Source: a bacterium (GTDB taxonomy: Bacteria > Myxococcota_A > UBA9160 > UBA4427). From it: DNA of 64,000 nt. Position 1 is the first letter of the stretch. Every line of letters starts with the position of its first letter. Location: contig JANSYR010000004.1 in the NCBI GenBank assembly GCA_024742285.1, positions 186,001 to 250,000 on the forward strand. The letters run 5' to 3'. The notes under the pieces are model-generated. The model did no database searches and was not told where the DNA came from. It saw nothing but the letters and a program-made list of their open reading frames with translations. The translations under genes and the position numbers were made by a program. Positions 9,980-21,808 of the stretch are shown one piece after another.

Positions 9980-10026
9980 TGGTGCGGTTTTCCCTGGCCG
10001 GCAGCGTGCCGGCTTCTATATCCGTT

Positions 10027-13053
<3,027 letters not shown>

Positions 13054-14178
13054 TCAGATCCGCATCGGCATCACGACGGCCAGGGTCTTCTCGTCCTCGG
13101 GCGGCGTGATGCGGGACGGCGAGAGCTCGTCCTGGAACGAGAACCGGATTTCCTTCGCCTGGATCGCGTTGATCGCATCCATCAGATAGCGGGCGTTGAA
13201 ACCGATCGTGAGCTCGTCACCGGCGTAGTCGACGTCGAGCTCTTCGCGGGCGTCACCCAGGTCCGGATTGTTCGAGCTGATCACCAGCTGTCCGTCCGAG
13301 AGCTCGAGCTTGACCGCGCGACTTCGTTCCGATGAAAGCAGCGCGACCCGACGCACCGCCTGCACCAGTGAATCGGTCGGAAGCACCAGGTGACGAGTGA
13401 GATCCTTCGGGATGACCTGGTTGTAGTTCGGGAACTCGCCTTCGATCAGTCGCATCACGAGCGTGACGTCGCCCTTGCGCGCGAGGCCACTGTTGTTCGC
13501 GAACGCGAGCTCGATCTCTTCCGCATCGTCTTCGTCGACGAGTCGCTTCAGCTCGCCGAGTCCCTTGCGCGGAATGATCACGCCGCTCGCGAGCGCACTC
13601 GCATCGCCATCGATCTCGCGATCGGCACAAGCGAGTCGATGGCCATCCGTCGCGACGAGCCGGATTTCACCGGTCTCGTCCAGGACCTCGAGGTAGACGC
13701 CGTTCAGGTTGTACCGGGTCTCGTCGACGGAAGCGGCGTACATCGTCCGCTCGATCATCGCCGAGAGCACACCCGCAGAGACGGGAACCGTCTTCTCCGG
13801 GCTGAATTCGGGCAGTGTGGGATATTCCTCGGCGGCCGTGCCGGCAAGGGTGAAGCGGCTGCGATTGCATCGGATCTCGAGATACGAGTTCGCCGTCGCT
13901 TCGAGCTCGATCTTCTCGTCCGACAGCTCACGCACGATCTCGAAGAGCTTCTTCGCGGAAACGGTCAGACCACCGGCTTCGCTTACGTTCGCCGCATGCT
14001 GACTGCGGACGCCGACTTCGAGATCGGTCGCCGCGAGTTGGAGCAGTGCGTCTTCCCCGGTCGTCGGTGCCTCGATCAGCGTGTTCGCCAGGATGGGCAT
14101 CGAGTTGCGCTTCTCGACGATCGATTGGATGCGTCCGAGACCGCGCAGGAATTCGGATTTTGTGATCGAGAGTTTCAT
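13054..14178 (-). CDS. dnaN: DNA polymerase III beta subunit (sliding clamp)
   Basis: Ring-shaped processivity clamp for replication. The start at 14178 gives MKLSITKSEFLRGLGRIQSIVEKRN, the canonical N-terminus, with a GAGAGAG site upstream; the frame extends to 14409 but is not clamp-like there. Typical segments are ATDLEVGVRS, ATDGHRLA and the C-terminal VVMPMRI. 374 residues, three clamp repeats. It is transcribed away from rpmH. dnaA, the usual upstream partner, is not present. Confidence 0.97.
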   Translation of the reverse strand: MKLSITKSEFLRGLGRIQSIVEKRNSMPILANTLIEAPTTGEDALLQLAATDLEVGVRSQHAANVSEAGGLTVSAKKLFEIVRELSDEKIELEATANSYLEIRCNRSRFTLAGTAAEEYPTLPEFSPEKTVPVSAGVLSAMIERTMYAASVDETRYNLNGVYLEVLDETGEIRLVATDGHRLACADREIDGDASALASGVIIPRKGLGELKRLVDEDDAEEIELAFANNSGLARKGDVTLVMRLIEGEFPNYNQVIPKDLTRHLVLPTDSLVQAVRRVALLSSERSRAVKLELSDGQLVISSNNPDLGDAREELDVDYAGDELTIGFNARYLMDAINAIQAKEIRFSFQDELSPSRITPPEDEKTLAVVMPMRI

Positions 14179-14788
14179 CCGCTCTCTCTTCTGCAGGAAG
14201 AAATTTGAATAACAGTAGTCGTAGAGAGTGACAGTCGATCGGACAAAACACGTCCAACCCGGTACGAGGAAAGAGCTTCCCGGGTCGTCCGCACACTGTC
14301 GGGGGGAGGTCGATCGACAGGGCGAGGAGGGGGTGACGTCACGACTCTGCTTCTGTCGGCAGGGTAACACGCGGTCGGCGTTCCAAGCGCCCCGTCGTTG
14401 CGATTCCACGTCGGTCAGCCAGGACTTGCGGCGGGTCCGATGGATGGGAATTCCGCTGGCAGAACCCTTGTTTACTGCATTGACAGGGCCAGCGGCGCGT
14501 CGGTAAGATCCCGCGCTTCCCCGGTCGACCCCCGTTTCGATCCGCGTCGGGCGTCCGTCCGATGAAGTCGGGTCGTGGGTCTCCGGTCGATTCGAGCCCT
14601 GATTCGCCCGATTCGGCTGATCGGGGACCTGACCCTACGATTCCCCGCGTGTTCGAGGCCTTCCGTTCCTTCCGTCCGGCGACTGCCGGTGGAGGGGGCG
14701 TCTTCGACTCGAAGCGCACCGCGACCCGAGTTGCGGCGACCCGGAAATCCGACCGGCGCCGCCAGAAGAGAAGTGAGGATCCGCCCCG
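14179..14788. other. 610-bp divergent intergenic region between dnaN and rpmH
   Basis: No gene is visible. In many bacteria this slot holds dnaA and/or the replication origin. I find no clear DnaA boxes (TTATCCACA type) and no AT-rich unwinding element. It holds a strong sigma-70-like promoter for rpmH (annotated separately) and a perfect palindrome TGACGTCA at 14334-14341. The dnaN promoter must lie in the more AT-rich part near 14190-14250 but is not clear. Confidence 0.55.
14480..14509 (+). promoter_or_regulatory. sigma-70 promoter of the rpmH operon
   Basis: A perfect -35 TTGACA (14480-14485) and a -10 TAAGAT (14504-14509) are separated by 18 bp. Predicted transcription starts near 14516, giving a leader of about 270 nt before rpmH. 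Confidence 0.7.
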
Positions 14789-14938
14789 ATGAAGCGGACA
14801 TTTCAGCCCAGTCGAATCAAGCGCCTCCGCAAGCACGGTTTCCGTGAGCGGATGAAGACCAAGTCCGGCCGCGCGATCCTGAAGCGCCGCCGGGCGAAAG
14901 GTCGTAAGCGCCTCGCCGCGACCGTCGCCTCCAAGTAG
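14789..14938 (+). CDS. rpmH: 50S ribosomal protein L34
   Basis: A 49-residue, strongly basic ribosomal protein. It begins [20 protein letters not shown] and ends with the typical [14 protein letters not shown] segment. A GTGAGGAT site precedes the ATG. It is the first gene of the rpmH-rnpA-yidD-yidC-khpB run, and 13 bp separate it from rnpA. Confidence 0.97.
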   Translation: MKRTFQPSRIKRLRKHGFRERMKTKSGRAILKRRRAKGRKRLAATVASK

Positions 14939-14951
14939 CGGACTCTCCGTC

Positions 14952-15359
14952 GTGTCGCCCGACGGGACGACCGGCCCCTTCCGGCGGTCGGATCGCCTGC
15001 TCGATTCCAGGGATTTCCGTCGCGTTCTGCGCCGCGGGCGGCGACGTGCGTCCCGCGACCTGGTCGTCGTCACCGCGGATCCTTGGAGAAAACCCAACGA
15101 TTCCGAAGACTTGGGTTCTGGAAGCCGGCTCGGGATCACGATCTCCCGCAAGGTGGGGAACGCCGTGGTCCGGAACCGCTTCAAGCGGCGGGTGCGAGAG
15201 TGGTTTCGCGCCCACCGGGACGAGCTCGGTGCGGACCTCGATCTCGTCGTGATCGCGCGCCGACCCGCAGGTCGGATGGGCCTCGGGGAGCTCGACGGAC
15301 GACTTCGCGATCTGCTCGGGCTGGGCGAACGCCCCGCGACGGAGGCCTCTCGTGGTTGA
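14952..15359 (+). CDS. rnpA: ribonuclease P protein component
   Basis: Protein subunit of RNase P, which trims tRNA 5' leaders. The RNR motif is present in [15 protein letters not shown], preceded by [11 protein letters not shown]. 135 residues with a GTG start, in the standard place after rpmH. The end overlaps the start of yidD by 8 bp. Confidence 0.95.
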   Translation: MSPDGTTGPFRRSDRLLDSRDFRRVLRRGRRRASRDLVVVTADPWRKPNDSEDLGSGSRLGITISRKVGNAVVRNRFKRRVREWFRAHRDELGADLDLVVIARRPAGRMGLGELDGRLRDLLGLGERPATEASRG

Positions 15360-15672
15360 TCCCCGCGGGATGATGCTTCCTCGATCCGGCGAGTCCAGCG
15401 CGTACGTGGCGTCGGCAGCGTGCTGTTCCAGGCACACGCGCGCGGACGCCGAGGTTCCGGATCCGCCGGCCTGGGTGCGATTCCTGTTTCTTCTCTATCG
15501 CGGCGGACTCCGCCCGATCCTCGGAACGGGCTGTCGCTTCGAGCCGAGCTGCTCGCAGTTCACCGAGGAATCGATCGCGCGCTACGGCGTGCTCCGCGGG
15601 AGCCTCCTCGGCGCTCGACGCCTGCTCCGCTGCCACCCCTTCCACCCCGGCGGCTACGACCCCGTTCCCTGA
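15352..15672 (+). CDS. yidD: membrane protein insertion efficiency factor YidD
   Basis: YidD is a small membrane-associated protein that supports Sec/YidC insertion. The core [24 protein letters not shown], with the invariant Cys and the CxFxPSCS-type motif, is intact, followed by [22 protein letters not shown] start inside rnpA gives a 106-residue product with an N-terminal extension of about 35 residues; ATG codons at 15370-15375 are alternatives. The next gene, yidC, follows after 36 bp. Confidence 0.92.
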   Translation: MVDPRGMMLPRSGESSAYVASAACCSRHTRADAEVPDPPAWVRFLFLLYRGGLRPILGTGCRFEPSCSQFTEESIARYGVLRGSLLGARRLLRCHPFHPGGYDPVP

Positions 15673-15708
15673 AGTGCCGCGCCTCGGGCGCGAAGAGGTC
15701 TTCCAAGC

Positions 15709-17412
15709 TTGGACCGCAACACCGCATTCGCGTTCGCGCTCTCGATGCTCGTCTTCGCGGGGTACACGATGTACCAGACGGAGCGGCGCGCGGAGTACGC
15801 GCTCGAGCAGGAGGCGCTGCAGGCTCAGGAAGCGGCTGCGGTCGCCGAAGCCGGCACGACTCCGGCCGAAGCAGCCGAAGGAACGACGGGCGCGATCGCG
15901 GCGCCGACGGATCCGGCTGTGGCGCCGTCGCCGGCTTCGCCCTCTCCGACGCCGCCCGTCGCTCGCGCGATTCCCGTCCGGACGTCGATCCTTCGAAACG
16001 AGAACGTGATCGCGAAGATTTCGAACGGCCCTGCGCTGATCGAGAGCTGGGTCCTGCTCGACTTCTTCGAACGTCTCCCGGGCGGAGACGAGCCGATCGA
16101 GCTCTTGAGCGAGGGCGTACCGGTCTTCACGACGGACGTGGCGGGACTGTCCGGGGCGGACTTCCAGCACGCTCGGTTCGAAGTCGTGAGCGAATCGGAC
16201 CGCGAGGTGGTCCAGCGCGCGACGAACGCGGCCGGTGTGCTCACGCGGACGATCCGGCTCGACACCGATGGCTATGGATTCGAGCTCGACCTCGCCTTCG
16301 AGAGTCGACGCAGCGATCCGGTGGATGCACGTTTTCAGGTCGCGATTCCGGCGCGCGTTTCGACCCGCCCGGATTTCCGGGAACAGTCCGTACTGGCGCA
16401 CACGCGGGAAGACGAAGTCGAGCGTCACTTCGTTCAGGGGTTCGGTTCTTCGGGGTTCCTGGGCTTCGGCGGGACCGGGCTCGTCGAGCCGGTCGAGGCC
16501 TCCGCTGGCTGGGCGGGCTTCGACGTGCAGTTCTTCACGGGGCTCGTCATCGACGCCAGCGGACGCGAGCGCTTCGATGTCCAGTTCGAGGCGGTCGACG
16601 CGGGCGAGAGCGCGCGAGCCGTAGCGACGCTTCCGGCGCTCTCGGTGGGTACGGGAGGCAGCGCGCGCGAGCGGCTTCGCGGCTTCCTGGGGCCGAAGAC
16701 CGAAGCGGCACTCGCCCGGGAGAACGCCGATCTCCAGGCTTCGATCGATCGCGGCTGGAGCTGGCTCGAGCCGCTGACGCGTTTCTTCGAGCTCGCTCTC
16801 GACTGGCTCTACAAGATCATTCCGAACTACGGCTGGGCGATCATCGTCCTGACGATCCTCGTTCGTCTGGTGACCGCGCCGCTCATGGTTCGCCAGATGC
16901 GCAGCGCCGAGCGGATGCGCGAAGTGCAGCCGAAGTTGAAGGCGCTGCAGGAGCGCTACGCAGACGATCGCCAGAAGCAGTCGGAAGAGATGATGAAGCT
17001 CTACCGGGAGGAGAACATCAATCCGCTCGGAGGTTGTCTGCCTCTCATGCTGCAGATGCCGGTGCTGATCGGACTCTTCTACGCGCTTCGGACGTCGATC
17101 GGGTTGCGGCACGCGCCGTGGATTCTCTGGTTCGACGATCTCTCGCAGCCGGCGACGATGTTCGAGGTCTTCGGCTTTCCGTTTCGACTACTGCCTCTGA
17201 TCATGGCGGGCAGCATGTATCTCCAACAGAAGATGATGCCGCAGACCGGGATGGATCCGGTCCAGGCGCGCATGATGCTGATCATGATGCCCGGCATGAT
17301 GCTGCTCTTCTCGTACACCTTTCCTTCGGGCCTCGTGCTCTACTGGACGGTCAGCAATCTGCTCGGGATCGTCCACCAGTACTGGGTCCGCAATCACTTG
17401 CAGAAGGCCTGA
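15709..17412 (+). CDS. yidC: membrane protein insertase YidC/Oxa1
   Basis: Inserts and folds inner-membrane proteins, alone or with SecYEG. The start is a TTG preceded by GAAGAGG and gives MDRNTAFAFALSMLVFAGYTMYQ, the usual N-terminal membrane anchor. A large periplasmic beta domain covers about 70-330 after an Ala/Pro/Glu-rich linker, then the conserved five-helix core follows with NYGWAIIVLTILVRLVTAPL and LPLMLQMPVLIGLFYALR. 567 residues, normal for a Gram-negative YidC. Confidence 0.97.
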   Translation: MDRNTAFAFALSMLVFAGYTMYQTERRAEYALEQEALQAQEAAAVAEAGTTPAEAAEGTTGAIAAPTDPAVAPSPASPSPTPPVARAIPVRTSILRNENVIAKISNGPALIESWVLLDFFERLPGGDEPIELLSEGVPVFTTDVAGLSGADFQHARFEVVSESDREVVQRATNAAGVLTRTIRLDTDGYGFELDLAFESRRSDPVDARFQVAIPARVSTRPDFREQSVLAHTREDEVERHFVQGFGSSGFLGFGGTGLVEPVEASAGWAGFDVQFFTGLVIDASGRERFDVQFEAVDAGESARAVATLPALSVGTGGSARERLRGFLGPKTEAALARENADLQASIDRGWSWLEPLTRFFELALDWLYKIIPNYGWAIIVLTILVRLVTAPLMVRQMRSAERMREVQPKLKALQERYADDRQKQSEEMMKLYREENINPLGGCLPLMLQMPVLIGLFYALRTSIGLRHAPWILWFDDLSQPATMFEVFGFPFRLLPLIMAGSMYLQQKMMPQTGMDPVQARMMLIMMPGMMLLFSYTFPSGLVLYWTVSNLLGIVHQYWVRNHLQKA

Positions 17413-17579
17413 TTCGAACAGGTCTGAGTTTCGGAGGCATTGTTCAAGCCTGTGCGCCCTCACTGCGGGCGCCGAATGGACGACGACTAACATCGCCGGA
17501 AGCCCCTTCGTTCGGTTCCGGCCCACCCGCCCGCGTGCCCTTTCATCCTTGTGGGCGGGCCTGAGAAAGAGAGACCGAC

Positions 17580-18503
17580 ATGTACGATCAGCGCCAGGAA
17601 CCCAACGAGTTCGTTGCCGACAGCGTCGACGAGGCGACCGGTCAGGCGGCCGAGTTCTTCGGGGTCGACGCCAGTGAATTGAAGGTGGTCGTCGCGGCCG
17701 ACGGAGAGATCTTCGGTGCGGGTGGCCGCACCGTCGTCGTCGCGGTGCCGAAGGAAGTTGCGGCGCGGGGACCGCGGCCGAGCAGCGGCGGGGACCGCGA
17801 TCGCGACCGGGACGGAGATCGCGGCCGAGGCCGTGGGCGTGGCCGCGATCGGGATCGAGATCGGGATCGCGATGACCGTGGAGATCGCGGCGGGCGTGGC
17901 CGAGGTCGGCGCGAGCGGGGAGATCGCGGCGGGCGTGGGGACGACCGTGAAGCCCCGCGGGAGAAACTCGACCGCGAACCGCTCCAGGCGGTGGCGGATT
18001 CCAAGGGCACCCCCAAGGGGGAACTCGGCCCGATCGGTGAGTTCCTGCTCGGTGCGGTCGAGCGCATGAAGATCGGAAGCTTCGAGATCTCGGAATCGAG
18101 CGAAGGCGACTTCCTGATCTACCAGCTGAGTGGCCCGGCCGCGGACGCGCTGCAGAGCGGCGACGGTCGAGCGACCGACGCGCTCCAGCTCGTGGCCAAC
18201 CAGGTCTCGATGCGTCAGAGCGAAGACTCGCCGCGGATCGTGGTCGATGTCGAAGGGGGCGGCGACGAGCGTGAACAGACGCTCGGCCGCCTGGCGGACC
18301 GGGCGGTGAAGCGAGCCAAGGAGACGGGTCGGTCGATCGCGCTGGATCCGATGAATGGTCGGGATCGCCGAACGATCCACATCAAGATTCGCGAGATCGA
18401 CGACGTCGCGACGATGAGCATCGGCGAGGGCCGGTATCGTCAGGTCCTGGTGGTGCCGGAAGGTGCGCCGGAATACGACGAGGCGGTCTCCGAGTCGTCC
18501 TAG
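17580..18503 (+). CDS. khpB: RNA-binding protein KhpB (Jag/SpoIIIJ-associated)
   Basis: Three parts are visible: a Jag-N domain (about 8-58), a low-complexity Arg/Asp/Gly linker (about 72-125), then KH and R3H domains (about 140-290, with an R-xx-TIH element near the end). The R3H segment is followed by VPEGAPEYDEA. KhpB binds RNA, usually with KhpA, and affects cell division and envelope genes in other bacteria. It follows yidC after 167 bp, the normal order. The linker is made largely of RD and RG units and is longer than usual, suggesting RNA binding or condensate behaviour. The start has GAGAAAGAGAG upstream. Confidence 0.92.
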   Translation: MYDQRQEPNEFVADSVDEATGQAAEFFGVDASELKVVVAADGEIFGAGGRTVVVAVPKEVAARGPRPSSGGDRDRDRDGDRGRGRGRGRDRDRDRDRDDRGDRGGRGRGRRERGDRGGRGDDREAPREKLDREPLQAVADSKGTPKGELGPIGEFLLGAVERMKIGSFEISESSEGDFLIYQLSGPAADALQSGDGRATDALQLVANQVSMRQSEDSPRIVVDVEGGGDEREQTLGRLADRAVKRAKETGRSIALDPMNGRDRRTIHIKIREIDDVATMSIGEGRYRQVLVVPEGAPEYDEAVSESS

Positions 18504-18552
18504 ACGCCTGGGGGTGCGTGCAGACACTCTTCGGAGCGATCTCCGGTAGAGG

Positions 18553-18566
18553 GTTCCACGGGGAAC
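18553..18566 (+). promoter_or_regulatory. parS: parS-like centromere site 1
   Basis: GTTCCACGGGGAAC, one base away from the perfect palindrome GTTCCACGTGGAAC used by many ParB proteins. It is the first of four such sites between khpB and rsmG. Confidence 0.75.
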
Positions 18567-18588
18567 GTTTTTCCGGTCCGACCGGAGT

Positions 18589-18602
18589 GTTCCACGGGGA
18601 AC
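18589..18602 (+). promoter_or_regulatory. parS: parS-like centromere site 2
   Basis: GTTCCACGGGGAAC, the same sequence and orientation as site 1, centre 36 bp further on. A T precedes it, as in the canonical 16-mer. Confidence 0.75.
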
Positions 18603-18623
18603 GTCGCGCGAAATCCCCCGAAC

Positions 18624-18637
18624 GTTCCCCGTGGAAC
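18624..18637 (-). promoter_or_regulatory. parS: parS-like centromere site 3 (inverted)
   Basis: GTTCCCCGTGGAAC on the plus strand, the exact reverse complement of sites 1 and 2. Its centre is 35 bp from site 2. Confidence 0.75.
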
Positions 18638-18684
18638 GCTCGGGTCGGTGGAAGCCGACCGGGCCGTTCCATTCGGGTTGAAAC

Positions 18685-18698
18685 GTTCCCCGTGGAAC
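18685..18698 (-). promoter_or_regulatory. parS: parS-like centromere site 4 (inverted)
   Basis: GTTCCCCGTGGAAC, same orientation as site 3, centre 61 bp further on. It ends 11 bp before the chosen rsmG start. A half-site GTTCCA lies at 18666-18671. Confidence 0.75.
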
Positions 18699-18709
18699 GG
18701 AGTCCGGAA

Positions 18710-19372
18710 ATGCAAGACGGCGACGCTCGAGAAGAATCCGAGGTCGCCGTCTTTGCCATTCTGGAGCAAGGCTTCGACTCCCTCCCGATCTCGCCGGCGC
18801 TGGAACAGCTGAACCAGCTCGTTGCCCTCGTCCTCCTGCTCGAGGCCTGGGCCGGCAAGATCAACCTTACGGGCCATCGCGACGCCGCCGCCATGACGCG
18901 CGGCCTGGTTCTCGACGCTGCTGCACTGGCGGCTGCACTCCCGGAGCTCGCGGACGCCCGCACCGCCGCAGACCTCGGAACCGGCGCGGGCTTTCCGGGG
19001 ATACCCCTCGCCATCCTTTTCCCGGCGACCGAGTTCTTCCTCGTCGACTCACGGAAGAAGCGGAATCATTTCCAGCGCGAGGTGCGCCGCCGGCTCAGCC
19101 TTGGAAATGTCCGCCCGATGCTGGGGCGCTCCGATCGGATCGAACAGCGCCCCTGTGACCTGGTGCTGGCCCAGGCCATGGCCCAGCCTGCGGAAGCCCT
19201 CGTGCTGATGTCGCAGTGGGCAGGTCGATCGGGGCTCCTGGCACTCCCCGGATCCGAAGCCTCCGTGCCTCCCGATGTACCGGCAGGCTATCGAGAGGCG
19301 GAGCTCCGCCGATACCGCGTCCCGGAATCCGGGACCGAGCGCCGGCTCTGGGTCGTCACGAAAGACCTCTAG
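18710..19372 (+). CDS. rsmG: 16S rRNA (guanine527-N7)-methyltransferase RsmG
   Basis: SAM-dependent methyltransferase of 16S rRNA. The SAM-binding motif DLGTGAGFPGIPLAI and the preceding WAGKINLTGHRD are characteristic. The frame is open back to 18518, but that stretch is occupied by four parS-like sites and translates to repetitive FHGER/SPWNA peptides, so the ATG at 18710 (220 residues) is preferred. parA begins 151 bp downstream. mnmG, often just before rsmG, is absent. Confidence 0.94.
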   Translation: MQDGDAREESEVAVFAILEQGFDSLPISPALEQLNQLVALVLLLEAWAGKINLTGHRDAAAMTRGLVLDAAALAAALPELADARTAADLGTGAGFPGIPLAILFPATEFFLVDSRKKRNHFQREVRRRLSLGNVRPMLGRSDRIEQRPCDLVLAQAMAQPAEALVLMSQWAGRSGLLALPGSEASVPPDVPAGYREAELRRYRVPESGTERRLWVVTKDL

Positions 19373-19523
19373 TCGGACCTCGGGCCTTTCCCTCTCGCAT
19401 TCACACCCGGCTGTGTTACCAACCCGCGACGGCCACCCGTCCGTCTCCGTGGGGCCGTCGAGCGCCGTGCTTCGGGGGAGCGGTGCGGGAGACTCTCGCC
19501 CTCCGTGTCGATCGAGTCCGCAC

Positions 19524-20438
19524 ATGACCGCGAGCCCGTACGTCATTGCCGTCGTCAACCAGAAGGGTGGCGTCGGAAAGACCACCTCCGCCGTGAACCT
19601 CGGGGCCTGCCTTGCGGCCTCTGAACGTCCCGTGCTCCTCATCGACATGGATCCCCAGGCGAACGCCAGCAGCGCTTACGGAATCGTCAACGCCGAGCGC
19701 CAGGTGTACGACGCTCTGATCGATGAAGTCCCGCTCAAGTCTTGCGCCTATGAGACGGAGCTCGAGACCTTGCACGTCGTTCCGGCGGGGCGCGATCTCG
19801 TCGGCGCAGAGATCGAACTCGTCGCCAAGGAATCCCGCGAGTTCCAGCTCGATCGCGCGATCAAGGCGCTCGGCGACGCCTACGAGATCGTGCTGATCGA
19901 TTGTCCGCCTTCGCTCGGACTCCTGACGCTGAACGCGCTCTCCGCAGCCGACGCGGTCCTCATCCCGCTTCAGTGCGAGTACTACGCGCTCGAGGGACTC
20001 GCGAACCTGACCGAGACGGTCGAGATCGTTCGACAGCAGCTGAATCCCCGGCTCGGCATCCAGGGAATCGTCCTGACCATGGCCGACCAGCGAAACAACC
20101 TCGCCCGACAGGTCGAAGCGGAAGTCCGAAGCCATTTCGGGGACAAGGTCTATCGCACCCGAATCCCCCGCAACGTTCGGCTCTCCGAAGCCCCGAGCCA
20201 CGGACAGCCGATCCTGCTCTACGACATCCACTCGAAGGGTGCGGTCGCCTATCAGAAGCTCGCGGAGGAGCTGCTCGCACAGCTCGCGATCACCGAAGCG
20301 CCGCGCCGACCTCCGGCGCTGCCGGTCGTGAAGCACGCAGACGGAGCGGAGGACACCTCGCCCCTCTCCGCTGCGCCGACCAGGACGTCGAGCGCAGCCG
20401 CTCCGACTTCGTCCCCGCCCACGACGGCGAGCCGATGA
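19524..20438 (+). CDS. parA: chromosome partitioning ATPase ParA (Soj)
   Basis: Deviant Walker-type ATPase that binds DNA non-specifically and moves ParB-parS complexes. The Walker A' motif NQKGGVGKTT lies at residues 12-21, Walker A-linked DMDPQANAS near 44 and Walker B VLIDCPPSLG near 120. A 40-residue Pro/Ala/Thr tail follows the core. The start at 19524 places the P-loop at the usual distance; the frame is open upstream to 19275 but overlaps rsmG there. parB follows after 48 bp. Confidence 0.97.
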   Translation: MTASPYVIAVVNQKGGVGKTTSAVNLGACLAASERPVLLIDMDPQANASSAYGIVNAERQVYDALIDEVPLKSCAYETELETLHVVPAGRDLVGAEIELVAKESREFQLDRAIKALGDAYEIVLIDCPPSLGLLTLNALSAADAVLIPLQCEYYALEGLANLTETVEIVRQQLNPRLGIQGIVLTMADQRNNLARQVEAEVRSHFGDKVYRTRIPRNVRLSEAPSHGQPILLYDIHSKGAVAYQKLAEELLAQLAITEAPRRPPALPVVKHADGAEDTSPLSAAPTRTSSAAAPTSSPPTTASR

Positions 20439-20486
20439 TGATCCCCCTCCCTCGAGCCAGCGCCTGGAGCGCTCGGGAGTCCTGAC

Positions 20487-21443
20487 ATGAGCCAGAAGAG
20501 AAGCGCCCTCGGACGTGGCCTCGGAGCCCTGATCTCGAGTCCGCCGCAGACGGCGGAAGTGCCGGCGCCGCCGCAACCCGTCCCGACACAAGATGGTGTC
20601 GACACAGTATTGAGTACGACGCCGGCGAGTTCGGCTGTCTCGAGCCCCCAGGAGCTCGAAATCGCACTTGTCGACCCGAACCCCGAGCAGCCGAGGCGGG
20701 AATTCGATCCCGCCGCCCTCCAGCAGCTCGCGGAGTCGATCGGGCAGCACGGGGTCCTCCAGCCGGTCGTCGTTCGCCGCGCCGGCGAACGCTACGAGCT
20801 GATCATGGGCGAGCGGCGCTTCCGCGCGAGTCAGCTCGCGGGTCGCACACGGATCCCCGCCGTGATCGTCGACGTCGATCCCGCCGAGCGACTCGAGCTC
20901 GCGATCGTGGAGAACGTCCAGCGCCAGGACCTGAATCCGATCGAGCTCGCCCATGCGTACCAGGCCCTCGCCGATGCCGGGCACACCCAGGACGACATCG
21001 GGCGGAAGGTCTCGATGGACCGATCCTCGGTCTCGAACCACATCCGGCTCCTGGACCTGAGTCGCGGCATCCAGACCGACGTCGAGAACGGCCGCCTCAG
21101 CATGGGACACGCCAAGGCACTGCTGCAGGTCTCGGACGTCGAGGCCCGGGAGGGCCTGCGCACGCGGATCCTCTCCGAATCGCTCTCCGTTCGCGCATCC
21201 GAACGAGCCGCGCGAGACATGAACGGAGGAGGGCGCAGGACCCCGCCGACCCGCGAGCCGAAGACGGCGGCACCGACGCTCGATCCCGACACCCGTGCGT
21301 ACGTCGAGCGAATCGAACGCCACCTCCAGACCCGGGTCACGCTCCATCCGAACGCCTCGGGCGGCGGCCGCCTCGAGATCAACTACTTCAACCTCGAAGA
21401 CCTCGAACGTCTGGGCGGGATGCTGCTCGGAGAATCCGAATGA
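20487..21443 (+). CDS. parB: chromosome partitioning protein ParB (Spo0J)
   Basis: CTP-dependent DNA clamp that loads at parS. The N-terminus RSALGRGLGALI is the ParA-stimulating segment; the CTP-binding GERRFRA motif is at about 112-118; the helix-turn-helix that reads parS is in DDIGRKVSMDRSSVSNHIRL; a C-terminal dimerisation domain follows a Pro/Thr linker. 318 residues. The stop overlaps the ATG of the bactofilin gene (ATGA). The sites it should read lie 1.8 kb upstream (18553-18698). Confidence 0.97.
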   Translation: MSQKRSALGRGLGALISSPPQTAEVPAPPQPVPTQDGVDTVLSTTPASSAVSSPQELEIALVDPNPEQPRREFDPAALQQLAESIGQHGVLQPVVVRRAGERYELIMGERRFRASQLAGRTRIPAVIVDVDPAERLELAIVENVQRQDLNPIELAHAYQALADAGHTQDDIGRKVSMDRSSVSNHIRLLDLSRGIQTDVENGRLSMGHAKALLQVSDVEAREGLRTRILSESLSVRASERAARDMNGGGRRTPPTREPKTAAPTLDPDTRAYVERIERHLQTRVTLHPNASGGGRLEINYFNLEDLERLGGMLLGESE

Positions 21444-21808
21444 GCGACGAGGCGAGCGCGCGGCGCCCTGAATCCGCCGCGACGAATCATGCGGGGGGCC
21501 CGCCGCTGGTTCCGGAAGAGGGCCTCTTCGAGGGGCAGATCGCCGTCGTCGGGACCACGCGGATCGCGGGTGCCGTGATCGGGACGCTTCGCGGCCCGGG
21601 CACCCTCGAGCTCGATCCCACGGCCACGATCGAGGGGCCGGTCGATTGCGAGGCGCTCGAGAGCGCCGGCCGGATCGTGGGGACCGTTCAGGTCCGCCAT
21701 CGGGCGCACCTCGGAGCCGGGGCACACCTCGAGGGCGATCTCGTCGCCCCGGTCGTCGAGGTCGACGACGAGGCCGTCTGGAACGGAACGGCCCGAATCG
21801 GGGGCTGA
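21440..21808 (+). CDS. bactofilin (polymer-forming cytoskeletal protein)
   Basis: A 122-residue protein with a Pro-rich, disordered N-terminus and a core of short repeated beta-strands (VVGTTRIAGAVIGTLRGPG, then VDCEALESAGRIVGTV and VRHRAHLGAGAHLEGDL) typical of the bactofilin beta-helix. Bactofilins polymerise without nucleotide at the membrane and act as scaffolds. The start overlaps the parB stop, so it is probably translated with ParB. In Myxococcus xanthus bactofilins position the ParABS machinery; a similar role here is inference from the gene order. Confidence 0.82.
   Translation: MSDEASARRPESAATNHAGGPPLVPEEGLFEGQIAVVGTTRIAGAVIGTLRGPGTLELDPTATIEGPVDCEALESAGRIVGTVQVRHRAHLGAGAHLEGDLVAPVVEVDDEAVWNGTARIGG

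Noticed and set aside
14179-14788. Replication origin (oriC)
   Set aside because: Position is suggestive, but no DnaA-box cluster or AT-rich element could be identified, so it is not called.
17790-17960. Tandem repeat or CRISPR-like array in khpB
   Set aside because: The periodic GGGATCGCGA-type pattern is the coding of the Arg/Asp linker, without regular spacers.
18518-18709. N-terminal extension of rsmG from 18518
   Set aside because: The extension is translated from the parS-like repeats and is not part of the RsmG family.
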